Shown piece after piece: positions 1 to 7,994 of a DNA stretch of 64,000 nucleotides. The stretch is from assembly GCA_903926205.1 (NCBI GenBank), contig CAIYID010000001.1:19940-83939 (forward strand), read 5' to 3'. The first letter of the stretch is position 1. Each line of letters begins with the position of its first letter. Below the pieces are notes generated by a model that was not told the DNA's origin, made no database searches, and worked only from the letters and a program-made list of their open reading frames with translations. The DNA comes from an uncultured Bdellovibrionales bacterium. Lineage in GTDB: Bacteria > Bdellovibrionota > Bdellovibrionia > Bdellovibrionales > Bdellovibrionaceae. The position numbers and the translations under genes were made by a program.

Positions 1-999
1 CGCTTCCTTAGATAAGCAAGCAAGAGTCGTCGCATTGACACTCACTTTAGCAGCAGAGCTTATGATTGAGCCCGCGCTGTTTTTAATCATGACGGAGTAG
101 TTTCCGGCTTGAGCGGCTGCCGCGTTGGTTATGCTATAGGCCGCATTTGTGGCGCCGGAAATATTCACTCCGTTAAATTGCCATTGATAAGAAAGGGGAG
201 CTGTCCCCGTAGCAGTCACGCCCAGTGAGGCGGAAGCTCCCTGATTGATGGTAAGAGCTTGTGGTTGTTGTGTGATCGCGGGACCACTCGCATTCACAGG
301 CGAGGAGGTCACAGTAAGTACCGCCGCCGCGCTGGTCACAGAGCCCAGAGCATTTCGTACTGCCACAGTATAATTGCCGGCATCAGTACTTTGAGCATTT
401 GTTAGATTGAGTGTTGAGTTTGTTGCGCCAGAGATCGCTACTCCATTTTTACTCCATTGGTAAGTCAGAGGAGCCGTGCCTGTGGCCGCAACACTCAAAC
501 CAGCACTGCTACCAAGATAGAGAGTTTGTCCTTGTGGTTGTTGTGCAATTGCAGGGACAGAATTTACGTCGAGTGTCACGCGGTTGCTGGAAATATTTCC
601 GAACACGTTTTGGATTGTGACATAGTAAGTAGCGACGTCAGATTGAGTGACGCTACTTAAATTCAAACTTGGAGAAGTTGCACCAGAAATGAGAGTTCCA
701 TTTTTAAACCATTGGAAAGAAAGGGGGCTTTGTCCTGAAGAACTAACACTGAAGCTGGCCGTGGTACCTTGATTCACAGTCAAAGAGGCTGGTTGCTGAA
801 CAATCGTCGGTGAGCTGGACATTGCAGAATTTTTTCCAGATCCAGTTGTGGTGTTGCTAGTGACAGGGGAGCAGGCTTGATAACTGATCAAGGGGAGGAG
901 TGAAAGGCCAATAATCATGAAAAGAAATAAATTTCTTCCTCGTCTTTTCTGAGTCAATGACTGCAATAAAAAACGCTGAAATTTTCGTAAACACTTCAT
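1..999 (-). CDS. Partial Ig-like-domain surface lipoprotein (C-terminus beyond left edge)
   Basis: The frame is open from an ATG at 999 to the left edge, so only the N-terminal 333 residues are visible. A GGGGG run lies just upstream as a possible ribosome site. Residues 1-42 form a basic and then hydrophobic export signal ending at Cys43 (SYQAC). That lipobox is non-canonical at -3, so lipidation is only likely. Three immunoglobulin-like repeats of about 90 residues follow. Each has the pattern QQP, PLxYQW, (K)NG, ISGAT and GxYxVxxxN, typical of Ig_3/I-set modules in bacterial adhesins. Family knowledge suggests cell-surface binding, but the ligand is unknown. The full length and any C-terminal anchor lie outside the window. 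Confidence 0.8.
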   Translation of the reverse strand, partial: MKCLRKFQRFLLQSLTQKRRGRNLFLFMIIGLSLLPLISYQACSPVTSNTTTGSGKNSAMSSSPTIVQQPASLTVNQGTTASFSVSSSGQSPLSFQWFKNGTLISGATSPSLNLSSVTQSDVATYYVTIQNVFGNISSNRVTLDVNSVPAIAQQPQGQTLYLGSSAGLSVAATGTAPLTYQWSKNGVAISGATNSTLNLTNAQSTDAGNYTVAVRNALGSVTSAAAVLTVTSSPVNASGPAITQQPQALTINQGASASLGVTATGTAPLSYQWQFNGVNISGATNAAYSITNAAAAQAGNYSVMIKNSAGSIISSAAKVSVNATTLACLSKEA

Positions 1000-1118
1000 A
1001 AGGTACCCCCGTAATTAGGCTAATCAGTTTCAGGGGGAAATGCGATCATTCTTTTTGTTTTATTTTATCCATCAATAGAAATGATTTTAGGGAGAAAATT
1101 AAGAGAAAAAGTCTAAAC

Positions 1119-1154
1119 TTGAGACGAGTCGTGAATAATAAGCGTCGGTCTCAA
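1119..1154. repeat. Imperfect inverted repeat downstream of cytochrome c gene
   Basis: TTGAGAC at 1119-1125 is complementary to GTCTCAA at 1148-1154, with a partly pairing interior. It lies between the 3' end of the minus-strand cytochrome gene and the start of the Ig-repeat gene. No clear T-tract follows on the minus strand, so a terminator role is uncertain. Confidence 0.3.
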
Positions 1155-1166
1155 TTTGATATTAAC

Positions 1167-1763
1167 TTAGAGGCTGTTGATGTAATTGGCTAGCGCGGTC
1201 AATTCGTCAATGCTCAAATTTAAAATCATTTTTGTCATCATTTTCGAATCTAAATCTTGGCGAGTTTGTTTGGTGTAAGCCTCAAATTGCGCAAGCTGAT
1301 AACCGATATTTTGCCCAGCAATGCGCGGAATATTGAAGTCCGCTAACCCTTTGTCGCCGTGGCAGGCAGTACAAGGCATAACTCCTTTTGCGGGAAGACC
1401 TTGCTCGTAAATGATTTTCCCTTTTGCAGCCAATGCAGAATCTGCAGCTGTTGATGGTTTTTGATTTTGTTGAGCAAAATAGGCGACGATAATATCTAAA
1501 TCAGAATCTTTTGTCGATGGTGAGATCACTGTGTACATCATTGGAGCCATGTTTTCATGTCTTAACTTTTTTGAGAACGCAGAAAGCTCTTTTCGGAAAT
1601 AAGTGTCACCGAGGCTGGCAATTTTTGGAATTGAATCATCATCAGCGGCGCCACCATCAATGTCGTGACAAGCCACACAACTTTTTACTTGAGCCGGCGG
1701 GGTTATTTCATTTGCAAATCCAGTTTGAGCAAGCAAGATTGAAAAAAGAAGACCCGTGATCAT
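1167..1763 (-). CDS. Dihaem cytochrome c (c4-like), paralogue A
   Basis: A 198-residue periplasmic electron carrier with two covalent haem sites, CVACH and CTACH, each followed by D-rich or GDKG loops as in cytochrome c4/c553-type modules. The distal Met ligands probably lie in the MMYTV and KMMTKM segments of the two halves. I place the start at ATG 1763, preceded by AGGAAAGG with 8-nt spacing. A longer TTG start at 1784 is possible. The chosen start gives a signal peptide ending QTGFAN and exactly the length of the divergent paralogue at 2209-2805. It probably passes electrons to a terminal oxidase or peroxidase, but no partner gene is adjacent. Confidence 0.85.
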   Translation of the reverse strand: MITGLLFSILLAQTGFANEITPPAQVKSCVACHDIDGGAADDDSIPKIASLGDTYFRKELSAFSKKLRHENMAPMMYTVISPSTKDSDLDIIVAYFAQQNQKPSTAADSALAAKGKIIYEQGLPAKGVMPCTACHGDKGLADFNIPRIAGQNIGYQLAQFEAYTKQTRQDLDSKMMTKMILNLSIDELTALANYINSL

Positions 1764-1968
1764 AGAAGAAGCCTTTCCTGCCAAGATTCAAAATGAGGCA
1801 CCCTGGTTTGCCATATCGAACTGTGCATATTTAATCGAACTGAAATAAAAACTCACATGTTATAAATTAGACAGTCAAAAATTACAGGCTTGAATCTAAG
1901 TCAAAAAAACAGGACAATTCTGGCTATTGAAAATAGTCGGTGCTACAAATTGCTTTTTGATTTTCGAT

Positions 1969-2044
1969 GACCCCATAGCTCAACTGGATAGAGCGTTCGT
2001 TTCCTAAACGATTGATCCCCGTTCAAGTCGGGGTGGGGTCACCA
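1969..2044 (+). tRNA. tRNA-Arg(CCT)
   Basis: A complete cloverleaf can be folded by eye. The 7-bp acceptor stem is GACCCCA/TGGGGTC, the D-arm GCTC/GAGC, the anticodon loop TTCCTAA (anticodon CCT, reading AGG), the T-arm CCCCG-TTCAAGT-CGGGG, the discriminator A and CCA is encoded. The top pair of the anticodon stem is a T-T mismatch. It sits between two divergent cytochrome c paralogues. Confidence 0.93.
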
Positions 2045-2124
2045 ATTATCAAGCTATACGTAATAAACTTCTGCACCATTTATTTTTTCTCGGGGACAGT
2101 GAGCTCACTCAAAACTAATTGCAC

Positions 2125-2153
2125 TTGATTTTTTATCCTATTCTAGCTATAGA
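2125..2153 (+). promoter_or_regulatory. Candidate sigma70-type promoter for cytochrome c paralogue B
   Basis: TTGATT at 2125-2130 is separated by 17 bases from TATAGA at 2148-2153, about 55 bases before the ATG at 2209. Both hexamers are near consensus and the spacing is optimal. No transcript data are available. Confidence 0.45.
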
Positions 2154-2208
2154 CTTTTTCTGAATAATTCTCCGCTAGTTCGGAGTTTTATAAGAGAGGT
2201 TTAATATT

Positions 2209-2805
2209 ATGGTTGTGGTCATTCTTTTCTCTGTTCTGCTGGCTCAAACAGGATTTGCTAATCAAAAACAGGAACCTGTTCAAGTGAAAAAATGTGTTAT
2301 GTGCCATGAAACTGACGGCGGTTCTTCCAGTGATGACACAGTTCCAAAAATTGCCGGCCTCGGTGATACTTATTTCCGAAAAGCGATGTCTTCTTTTCTG
2401 AAAAAGAAAAGAAAAGAACCCACGGCTTCAATGATGTACAAAGTGATTTCTCCTTCTACATCAGATGCTGATTTAGATATTATTGTTGATTATTTTTCGC
2501 ATCAAGAGCCTGTACCAGCACCTGTCGCCGATCCTGCTCTTGCTGCGAAGGGTAAGATTATTTATGACGAAGGTTTGCCAGCAAAAGGAATTATTGCTTG
2601 TGCCGCTTGCCACGGAGACAGAGGCGATGCCAATTTCTCAATTCCTCGAATTGCTGGACAGAACATTAGTTATCAGCTCACTCAATTTGATGCGTTCACT
2701 CAGCAGACTCGCAAAGATGTGGACTCAAAAATGATGGCAAGAATGATATTAAATTTGAGCACTGACGAATTGACGGCACTGGCTCACTACATCAACACTC
2801 TTTAG
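2209..2805 (+). CDS. Dihaem cytochrome c (c4-like), paralogue B
   Basis: A 198-residue exported cytochrome with two CxxCH haem motifs, CVMCH and CAACH. It aligns end to end with the minus-strand paralogue at 1167-1763; the two share LLAQTGFAN at the signal-peptide end, LGDTYFRK, PRIAGQNI and LNLS-DELTALA-YIN. AGAGAGG lies upstream of the ATG and an in-frame stop lies just before it, which fixes the start. The signal peptide is unusually short and lacks N-terminal basic residues. It probably does the same periplasmic electron transfer as its twin. The pair looks like an inverted duplication around the tRNA-Arg gene. Confidence 0.86.
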   Translation: MVVVILFSVLLAQTGFANQKQEPVQVKKCVMCHETDGGSSSDDTVPKIAGLGDTYFRKAMSSFLKKKRKEPTASMMYKVISPSTSDADLDIIVDYFSHQEPVPAPVADPALAAKGKIIYDEGLPAKGIIACAACHGDRGDANFSIPRIAGQNISYQLTQFDAFTQQTRKDVDSKMMARMILNLSTDELTALAHYINTL

Positions 2806-3018
2806 ACGGCTCACTTCGTTCAACTAATGACCGAATGATTGATCGGTGTTTGGGTCACACCGCTTCCGCAAAAGACTTTGCCTGAAAATTTTCTATTGAC
2901 TGGTTTTCGGTCGAGTATTGGAACGCCAATAACAGCATTGAAAGACTGATAATTTTCTCCATTTAATTTTTCCGTGAAAGTTCGACCGAGATAGTTTCAT
3001 GAGTGCTGTCTTTCTCTT

Positions 3019-4017
3019 TCAATGCAAGGCGGATTTTATTTGCTCCAAAACTCTATCGCGGATGGAGTCTTTTTCAATTAAAAATCCGTGCTTGGCTTGT
3101 GGGAACTTTTCAATTCTGCACATCTGAGGACTTAAGCCGCAAACCTGATTTTGTCCATCGGGCAAAACTTTTGTATCAAGACCGGCTTGAAAAATCACCG
3201 TTGGCACCTGAAAAAGAAACTTGGTTTGACGAAGTCCCAGAGTAAAGTAAAGACTTTCAGCCACCCAGCGAACAGTCACTCCGCCGCTTTGAATCTGTGG
3301 AATTGCATTTTGAAGATCTGTCGTCACTCTGAACCGAGCTTCGCTGTTGGTTAAGCCCTGCTCAAAAGTCGTATTTGGATCATAGCCAGACTGTCCCGGC
3401 GCATAGTCCTCTCCTCGCCATAAAAGCATCAGAAGATCAGCAAATAATAGGGCTTCAATCTGATTGTATTGTCCGCCATTAATTTCCATCATCGGTGCCG
3501 ACAAAATCACTTTCGAAAAAGTCTTCGGGAACTTTCGAAGATATCCCGAGGCAATAGCGCCACCCATGGAATGCGCTAGTAAAAGAGAGTGCTGATACTT
3601 CTTTGGTTGGACGATGCTGTTCACAAGGAAAGTAAAATCAGTGATGTAATCAGAATAATGTTCAATATGAGTTTTCTGACTGTCACTTAAGAGTCGTTGC
3701 GAATACCCCTGACTGCGATGATCGATAGAAAAAAGATTGCAACCCAAGTCTTTGAGGTCGAAAAAAAGTTCTGCATACTTGAGTGAAGGCTCCCCCTGAC
3801 CTGGAGAAAAAACAAGAACACATTGAGCTTCTGCCTGCTCGAAGGAAAAGTATCGAATGACCAAGTTCTTAACGCTTCGAAACTCTCCAGCCCGCATGTG
3901 TGACTGATACCAAGAAAGAACTTCGGTCGAAAAGCCCTCGCTGACCTCAGCTTCAGGAAGAGCGCGTGAGTAAGAGGAAAACAAAACTAAGGCCAAACTG
4001 AGCAAAGCTATTTTCAT
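3019..4017 (-). CDS. Secreted alpha/beta hydrolase (lysophospholipase-like)
   Basis: A 332-residue protein with a clear signal peptide (about residues 1-19, ending SYSRA). The body is a serine hydrolase of the Hydrolase_4/monoglyceride-lipase type. The nucleophile elbow is AHSMGG, a likely acid is the Asp in AGLDTKV, and the catalytic His is in AKHGFL near the C-terminus, all in the canonical order. IDHRSQGYS matches the conserved strand before the elbow. GAGGAG precedes the ATG. PldB-like enzymes remove acyl chains from lysophospholipids, and export suggests action on periplasmic or prey/host lipids, which is inference. It appears monocistronic. Confidence 0.82.
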   Translation of the reverse strand: MKIALLSLALVLFSSYSRALPEAEVSEGFSTEVLSWYQSHMRAGEFRSVKNLVIRYFSFEQAEAQCVLVFSPGQGEPSLKYAELFFDLKDLGCNLFSIDHRSQGYSQRLLSDSQKTHIEHYSDYITDFTFLVNSIVQPKKYQHSLLLAHSMGGAIASGYLRKFPKTFSKVILSAPMMEINGGQYNQIEALLFADLLMLLWRGEDYAPGQSGYDPNTTFEQGLTNSEARFRVTTDLQNAIPQIQSGGVTVRWVAESLYFTLGLRQTKFLFQVPTVIFQAGLDTKVLPDGQNQVCGLSPQMCRIEKFPQAKHGFLIEKDSIRDRVLEQIKSALH

Positions 4018-4234
4018 GGTAGAAACTCCTCAGGTTGTTTCTACCATATTTTAGTGAAAGTCCCAATGGCTCTGAACGCTTGATGCCAAAATTTTTGACA
4101 CCAGATGGCTTTTAATGCGCAGTTCGTGGAAGATAAATTTGAATTGGCACCTTAAGTGTTCTGCATCATATTATGACTGGCCTAGTTTGATTGATTATCA
4201 GTGAGTAAAAACTGATTTCACCAAAGGAGAACTT

Positions 4235-4729
4235 ATGAACAAATATTTTATTTTAGTGGTCTTGATTGTGTTCGGCGCCGTATTTTCACAAGCGCAGATT
4301 TGTGAGAAGGGTGCGAAGGAAAAAGCAGAGCAGACCTATATCGATGCTATTTCGGCCTGTCGCTCAATACCCTCTTTTTGCATTTCAGCGAGCTACTCGA
4401 ATGACAGTGCTTGTCGTTGCTCTCATCCGAGTTATTGTTCTTTAATTTCCTATGGAGAGACCTTAGCTTGTGAAGGATCTCATCCTAGTTATTGCTCCGC
4501 TGCAAGTAACGCTAATTTGTTGGCTTGTTTTGCCGCCGTGCCTTCCTATTGTTCTTTCGCGAACTATGCGAACACGAAGGCTTGTCAAGGCGCCCATCCT
4601 TCCTATTGCAATAGCCCTTCTTATGCAGAGGCCCTCGCTTGTGAAGGCGCCAGGCCAAGTTTTTGTTCTTTTCCAGACTACCGAAAAACACTGGCGTGCA
4701 AAGCAATCATCACAAGACCCTGTCAGTAA
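4235..4729 (+). CDS. Secreted cysteine-rich tandem-repeat protein
   Basis: A 164-residue protein that I do not recognise. Residues 1-20 are a signal peptide (cleavage near SQA-Q). From residue 41 the chain consists of one 18-residue and five 19-residue repeats plus a short seventh piece. The consensus is AC, three variable residues, [HVR]PS[YF]C, a few small residues, Y/N, four residues. Each repeat carries two cysteines at constant spacing, which suggests regular disulphide bonding outside the cytoplasm. GGAG precedes the ATG. The gene stands alone, convergent with the next. No catalytic motif is visible; a structural or surface role is inference. Confidence 0.8.
   Translation: MNKYFILVVLIVFGAVFSQAQICEKGAKEKAEQTYIDAISACRSIPSFCISASYSNDSACRCSHPSYCSLISYGETLACEGSHPSYCSAASNANLLACFAAVPSYCSFANYANTKACQGAHPSYCNSPSYAEALACEGARPSFCSFPDYRKTLACKAIITRPCQ
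4355..4726 (+). repeat. Tandem 57-bp coding repeats (19 residues each)
   Basis: Repeat units begin at residues 41, 59, 78, 97, 116, 135 and 154 of the host protein. Each starts with an Ala-Cys pair, and the last is truncated. The protein-level pattern is stricter than the DNA identity, which suggests selection on the cysteine spacing. Confidence 0.75.
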
Positions 4730-4750
4730 GAAATTATTTGAAGAAAAGTC

Positions 4751-4768
4751 TTGAGTTTATCAACTCAG
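4751..4768. terminator. Weak hairpin between convergent genes
   Basis: TGAGTT-TATC-AACTCA forms a short stem between the Cys-repeat gene and the convergent secreted-protein gene. The following sequence is only loosely T-rich, so terminator function is tentative. Confidence 0.35.
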
Positions 4769-4793
4769 CTTTCTCATAAAACAATTTTGAATT

Positions 4794-5213
4794 TTATTGA
4801 CGAGCGTCTTTACAAACAAAAACAGAATTAAAAAAGCCTTCTCCTCGAGCGCGAATTTGAAGAAGTCCAGATGTTGAGTTTTGTAGTAGGTTTTCGTCTA
4901 CTAAAATAATATTTTGTTCATCCAAATCTTCGCCCTGATATTCAAGATAAGTTTTTCCATCTCTTCCTTTAACTTTGGTGTTGTAGGCGGGATAAGTTCC
5001 ACCATCCCCAATAGTCCCTTGACCGATAGTTCTTTGGCTATTTTTGACGCCTTTTATCGTAACAGCTTGAGTACTAATTTCTGCCGAGATCACCACGCCT
5101 TTAGTTTCATCATTTTTTGTCGAGCCAAAACAGACTTTGGAAGAAGCCAGTGCACTGGAACTAATAAACAGGGCCAATGAAATGGTCGAAATGCTAAGAG
5201 AGATCTTTTTCAT
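4794..5213 (-). CDS. Small secreted protein of unknown function
   Basis: A 139-residue protein with a strong signal peptide (MKKISLSIS to about ALAS, residue 24). The mature part has two cysteines, one at each end (KVCFGST and FVCKDA), which could form a single disulphide. It is rich in beta-forming and Gly/Thr residues, with no enzymatic motif I recognise. AGGAG lies 8 nt before the ATG. It is convergent with the Cys-repeat gene and divergent from the histidine-kinase operon. It is probably periplasmic or secreted, with unknown role. Confidence 0.75.
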   Translation of the reverse strand: MKKISLSISTISLALFISSSALASSKVCFGSTKNDETKGVVISAEISTQAVTIKGVKNSQRTIGQGTIGDGGTYPAYNTKVKGRDGKTYLEYQGEDLDEQNIILVDENLLQNSTSGLLQIRARGEGFFNSVFVCKDARQ

Positions 5214-5600
5214 AATTATTCTCCTAAAAAATTATCCTATTTCAATATTGCAGAATTAATTTCTCGTAAAATCCAACATAAAACAGGTTTTATTAACGAA
5301 GGGAAAATATAATCGATCGACTTAAAAATTTCTCAATTCTTTATGAATAAAGGAGTGTTTTTTTATTTTTTAATAAGAATCCTATCCAAAATTCATGGTT
5401 GTTATTTTTTTTGACAGAAAAAATTTCACAATGAGTAGTACCGTCAGTCGGCCAGCCAGACCAATGATGAGTTGTCTCATCTTTAGACTAAAAGCTGTGA
5501 TGGTCCAGCGTTAATCAATTTAGGGTTAAGATTGAAAAATAAATGTTTATTAGTTCAGGTGCTAACGCAAGTAGAACGTCTAAACCTCTTTTGAGGTATT
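5214..5600. promoter_or_regulatory. AT-rich intergenic region with nested inverted repeats before the kinase operon
   Basis: These 387 bases separate divergent genes and should hold promoters in both directions, though no hexamer pair stands out. At the right end GCTAACGCAA (5561-5570) pairs with TTGTGTTAGC (5599-5608, one mismatch). It encloses ACCTC-TTTT-GAGGT (5584-5597), and the GAGG of that stem is also the likely ribosome site for the GTG at 5601. The hairpin could control translation of the kinase, which is inference. Confidence 0.45.
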
Positions 5601-6665
5601 GTGTTAGCGCTTCTTGATGCCGACAATATATACATGCTTAAAAACTATAATGACTTTATTCTTAGGTCCATCAGAGATTGGAAAATGCCTTCCACTGTAG
5701 CTATCACGATTATTTGCGGTCACTTTTTTGGCGAGTGGCCCTGGTTGGTTCTGGCACAAGGAATCGTATTTATTTATTTTATCGGCAAGAACTCGCAAAA
5801 GAGCGAAGCGTTCGTGCAAGCTCAGCAACTGGCGATGGAAGCCCGCACGAGCATGATTCAAAATCAAGTCAACTTACAGCTCAAACAGCTCGAGGAATCA
5901 AAGGAAGTCATTCGCAATCAACAGCAAACTCTTGTTGAATCAGCAAAAAATGCAGCCCTCGGAGAGATGGCCGGCCAAATTGCTCACGAAATTAATACTC
6001 CACTTGGAGCTGTGGTTCTTACCACTCAGGCCATGCTCAAGAAAGTTCAAACTCAAGGGATTCCGCCTCAAGAGATGAGTGAAAAACTTGAACTCATTCT
6101 AAAAATTGCAGCAAGGCTCGGTCGAATCATCAGCTCTATGCGCAAACTTTCTGCTCAGGGGGGGAATGAAGCCATCAGAGAAGTTAGTTTTAAGGGACTT
6201 ATCGATGATACTCTGTTGCTGTGTGAGGGGCGGCTAAGGAACTCAAATATTAATTTCACTTCACAAATTGAGTTGGCTGAGAATGCAACGGTTCAGTGTC
6301 GACCTAGTGAAGTTTCTCAAGTGCTTCTAAATTTGATCAATAATGCTGTTGATGCTTTAAAAAATATAGATGAAAAGTGGATTCGGCTGCAAGTTTCTGC
6401 TCGCGCCGAGATTGTTACGGTACGAATTATTGATAGCGGTACGGGAGTTGCGCTCGAGCATCAAGCTAAACTTTTTACTCCGAACTTTACCACAAAATCA
6501 CTGGATATTGGAACCGGCTTTGGGCTTTCCATCTGTCGAAAATTAATTGAAAAACATGGCGGAAAAATCAGTCTTGAACCTGGTGTGAATACGACCTTTG
6601 CCTTTGAATTGCCGTTGCGCCAAACGGAGGCTATTACTAATAACTTAACTCGTGCGGTGGGGTGA
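5601..6665 (+). CDS. Membrane-attached sensor histidine kinase
   Basis: A 354-residue kinase. One or two hydrophobic segments (about residues 31-62) are followed by a coiled coil (70-115), the HisKA box AHEINTPLG with phospho-His129, an N-box NLINNAVDAL (244-253), DSGTGV (279-284) and a G2 box GTGFGLS (304-310). No PAS, GAF or phytochrome input domain is present, so sensing is by the short membrane part or by a partner protein. The start is GTG 5601 with GAGG four bases before it; ATG 5634 is an alternative. It is first in a tight operon with two receiver/HD-GYP genes, and its stop is in the same frame as the next coding region. Confidence 0.88.
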   Translation: MLALLDADNIYMLKNYNDFILRSIRDWKMPSTVAITIICGHFFGEWPWLVLAQGIVFIYFIGKNSQKSEAFVQAQQLAMEARTSMIQNQVNLQLKQLEESKEVIRNQQQTLVESAKNAALGEMAGQIAHEINTPLGAVVLTTQAMLKKVQTQGIPPQEMSEKLELILKIAARLGRIISSMRKLSAQGGNEAIREVSFKGLIDDTLLLCEGRLRNSNINFTSQIELAENATVQCRPSEVSQVLLNLINNAVDALKNIDEKWIRLQVSARAEIVTVRIIDSGTGVALEHQAKLFTPNFTTKSLDIGTGFGLSICRKLIEKHGGKISLEPGVNTTFAFELPLRQTEAITNNLTRAVG

Positions 6666-6668
6666 GCT

Positions 6669-7994
6669 ATCAGACGAATTCTCATTGTTGAAGATGATTT
6701 ATTTTTTTCTCAAGCCGTTCAGTCGATTCTGGAGACAGAGGCGTATGCAACCATGTTGGCTTCGAATGGTAAGGCCGCGATAGAGCTTTTGAAAAGCGAA
6801 AACTTTGACTGTGTGTTGAGCGATGTTCAGATGCCAGTGATGTCAGGTCGTGACCTCGCACTTTGGGTTAAACAAAATTTATCTATTCCAGTGATTTTAA
6901 TGTCAGGTTATGTGGACAAGATCGATACGAGTTTGGCGATCGCTTCTAACGCCTGCAATTTGATCATCAAACCCTTTGAGACAAATGAATTATTAGATGC
7001 TTTGAATATGGCATTTCAGGGAACGGATAAATTAGAAAAATCAAATAAGATCCCAGAGAATTTTGTTGTCGTGCCTCTCACGGCGATCAGTCCTGGAGTC
7101 TGTGCTGAATTTAACCTTTATGATTTTGAAGACGGCCATTTGCGAAAGCTTGTCACCCGAGGAGAATTTTGGAATTTTGAAAAAATTAAAAAAACGAAGG
7201 ACACCAAGTTTTATACGGAATCGAACAGTCTTACGACCTTGGTCTCTCACAGTATTCTTGTCGCTAAGGCCTCTTTGGCCAGTTCAACCATGAATCGTCA
7301 AAAGCGGGATGAAATCATTGAAGATGCGGTACAAGTTATTTTCGATAAAGTCGGAGCTTGGGGCGTTGATGCAAGCACTTTGCAAGGTGCCGTTGAAATG
7401 ATAACAATTTACATGAAAGCGATTGATGAAGTTTCGGTTTGGAGCTTGATGTCCAGTTCAGATGGAAAAGCCTGCACTATTTATGCTCAGTCTTTGGTTG
7501 TGACCTCAATCTGTCTCATGATCGCGCACCGAAAAAATCTATCGACTCATGACTGCATTGAACTGACGACGGCGGCGTTGTTTCACAACATAGGATTGAG
7601 GCAGATCAATCCACTGATTTTGGAAACTCCGAAGGCTTTACGTTCTATGCGTGAACGAATACAAATCGAAAAACATGTTGAAGAGGGTGTGATGATTTTA
7701 AAAAAGGGTGGAATTGTTTCGCCTGAGGTCTGTGAAATCATTCATCAACACCACGAAAATTTCAATGGCTCGGGTTATCCTCAAAAATTAATTCGGGATC
7801 AAATTTATGTCTTAGCTCGAATTCTACGAGTTGCGGATGAACTTTTTATTACAGTCACGAAACACCCCGGACATCCAGGAATGACTCCCTTGCAGGCGAT
7901 TGAAAGATTAAAGACCCTTCCAGAATTGGATCAGGACTTTGTTAACGTTTTGGCAGAATTATTTAACCAAAAAAAGGTGAAAGACTGTGCTTAA
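6669..7994 (+). CDS. Response regulator with degenerate HD-GYP domain (start codon unresolved)
   Basis: The receiver domain begins ILIVEDD, has phospho-Asp in LSDVQMP and the switch Lys in IIKPF. The C-terminal HD-GYP-type domain has HN instead of the metal-binding HD (FHNIGL) but keeps HHENFNGSGYP. Cyclic-di-GMP hydrolysis is therefore doubtful, and a binding or regulatory role is more likely. The first in-frame canonical start, ATG 6753, would remove the first strand and the acidic pair. Upstream there is only ATC/ATT before the kinase stop. A GTG overlapping that stop (6662) would give MSYRRILIVEDD if one base were absent around 6671. I give 6669 as the homology-based left limit. The gene is either frameshifted or starts at a non-AUG codon. 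Confidence 0.7.
   Translation: MRRILIVEDDLFFSQAVQSILETEAYATMLASNGKAAIELLKSENFDCVLSDVQMPVMSGRDLALWVKQNLSIPVILMSGYVDKIDTSLAIASNACNLIIKPFETNELLDALNMAFQGTDKLEKSNKIPENFVVVPLTAISPGVCAEFNLYDFEDGHLRKLVTRGEFWNFEKIKKTKDTKFYTESNSLTTLVSHSILVAKASLASSTMNRQKRDEIIEDAVQVIFDKVGAWGVDASTLQGAVEMITIYMKAIDEVSVWSLMSSSDGKACTIYAQSLVVTSICLMIAHRKNLSTHDCIELTTAALFHNIGLRQINPLILETPKALRSMRERIQIEKHVEEGVMILKKGGIVSPEVCEIIHQHHENFNGSGYPQKLIRDQIYVLARILRVADELFITVTKHPGHPGMTPLQAIERLKTLPELDQDFVNVLAELFNQKKVKDCA

Noticed and set aside
2820..2996. A 58-codon open frame on the minus strand between the cytochrome and the hydrolase genes, with a protein-like composition (for example NAVIGVPILDRKP).
   Set aside because: It has no start codon, is in a different frame from the hydrolase gene and lacks a ribosome site. 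It may be a remnant but could be chance.
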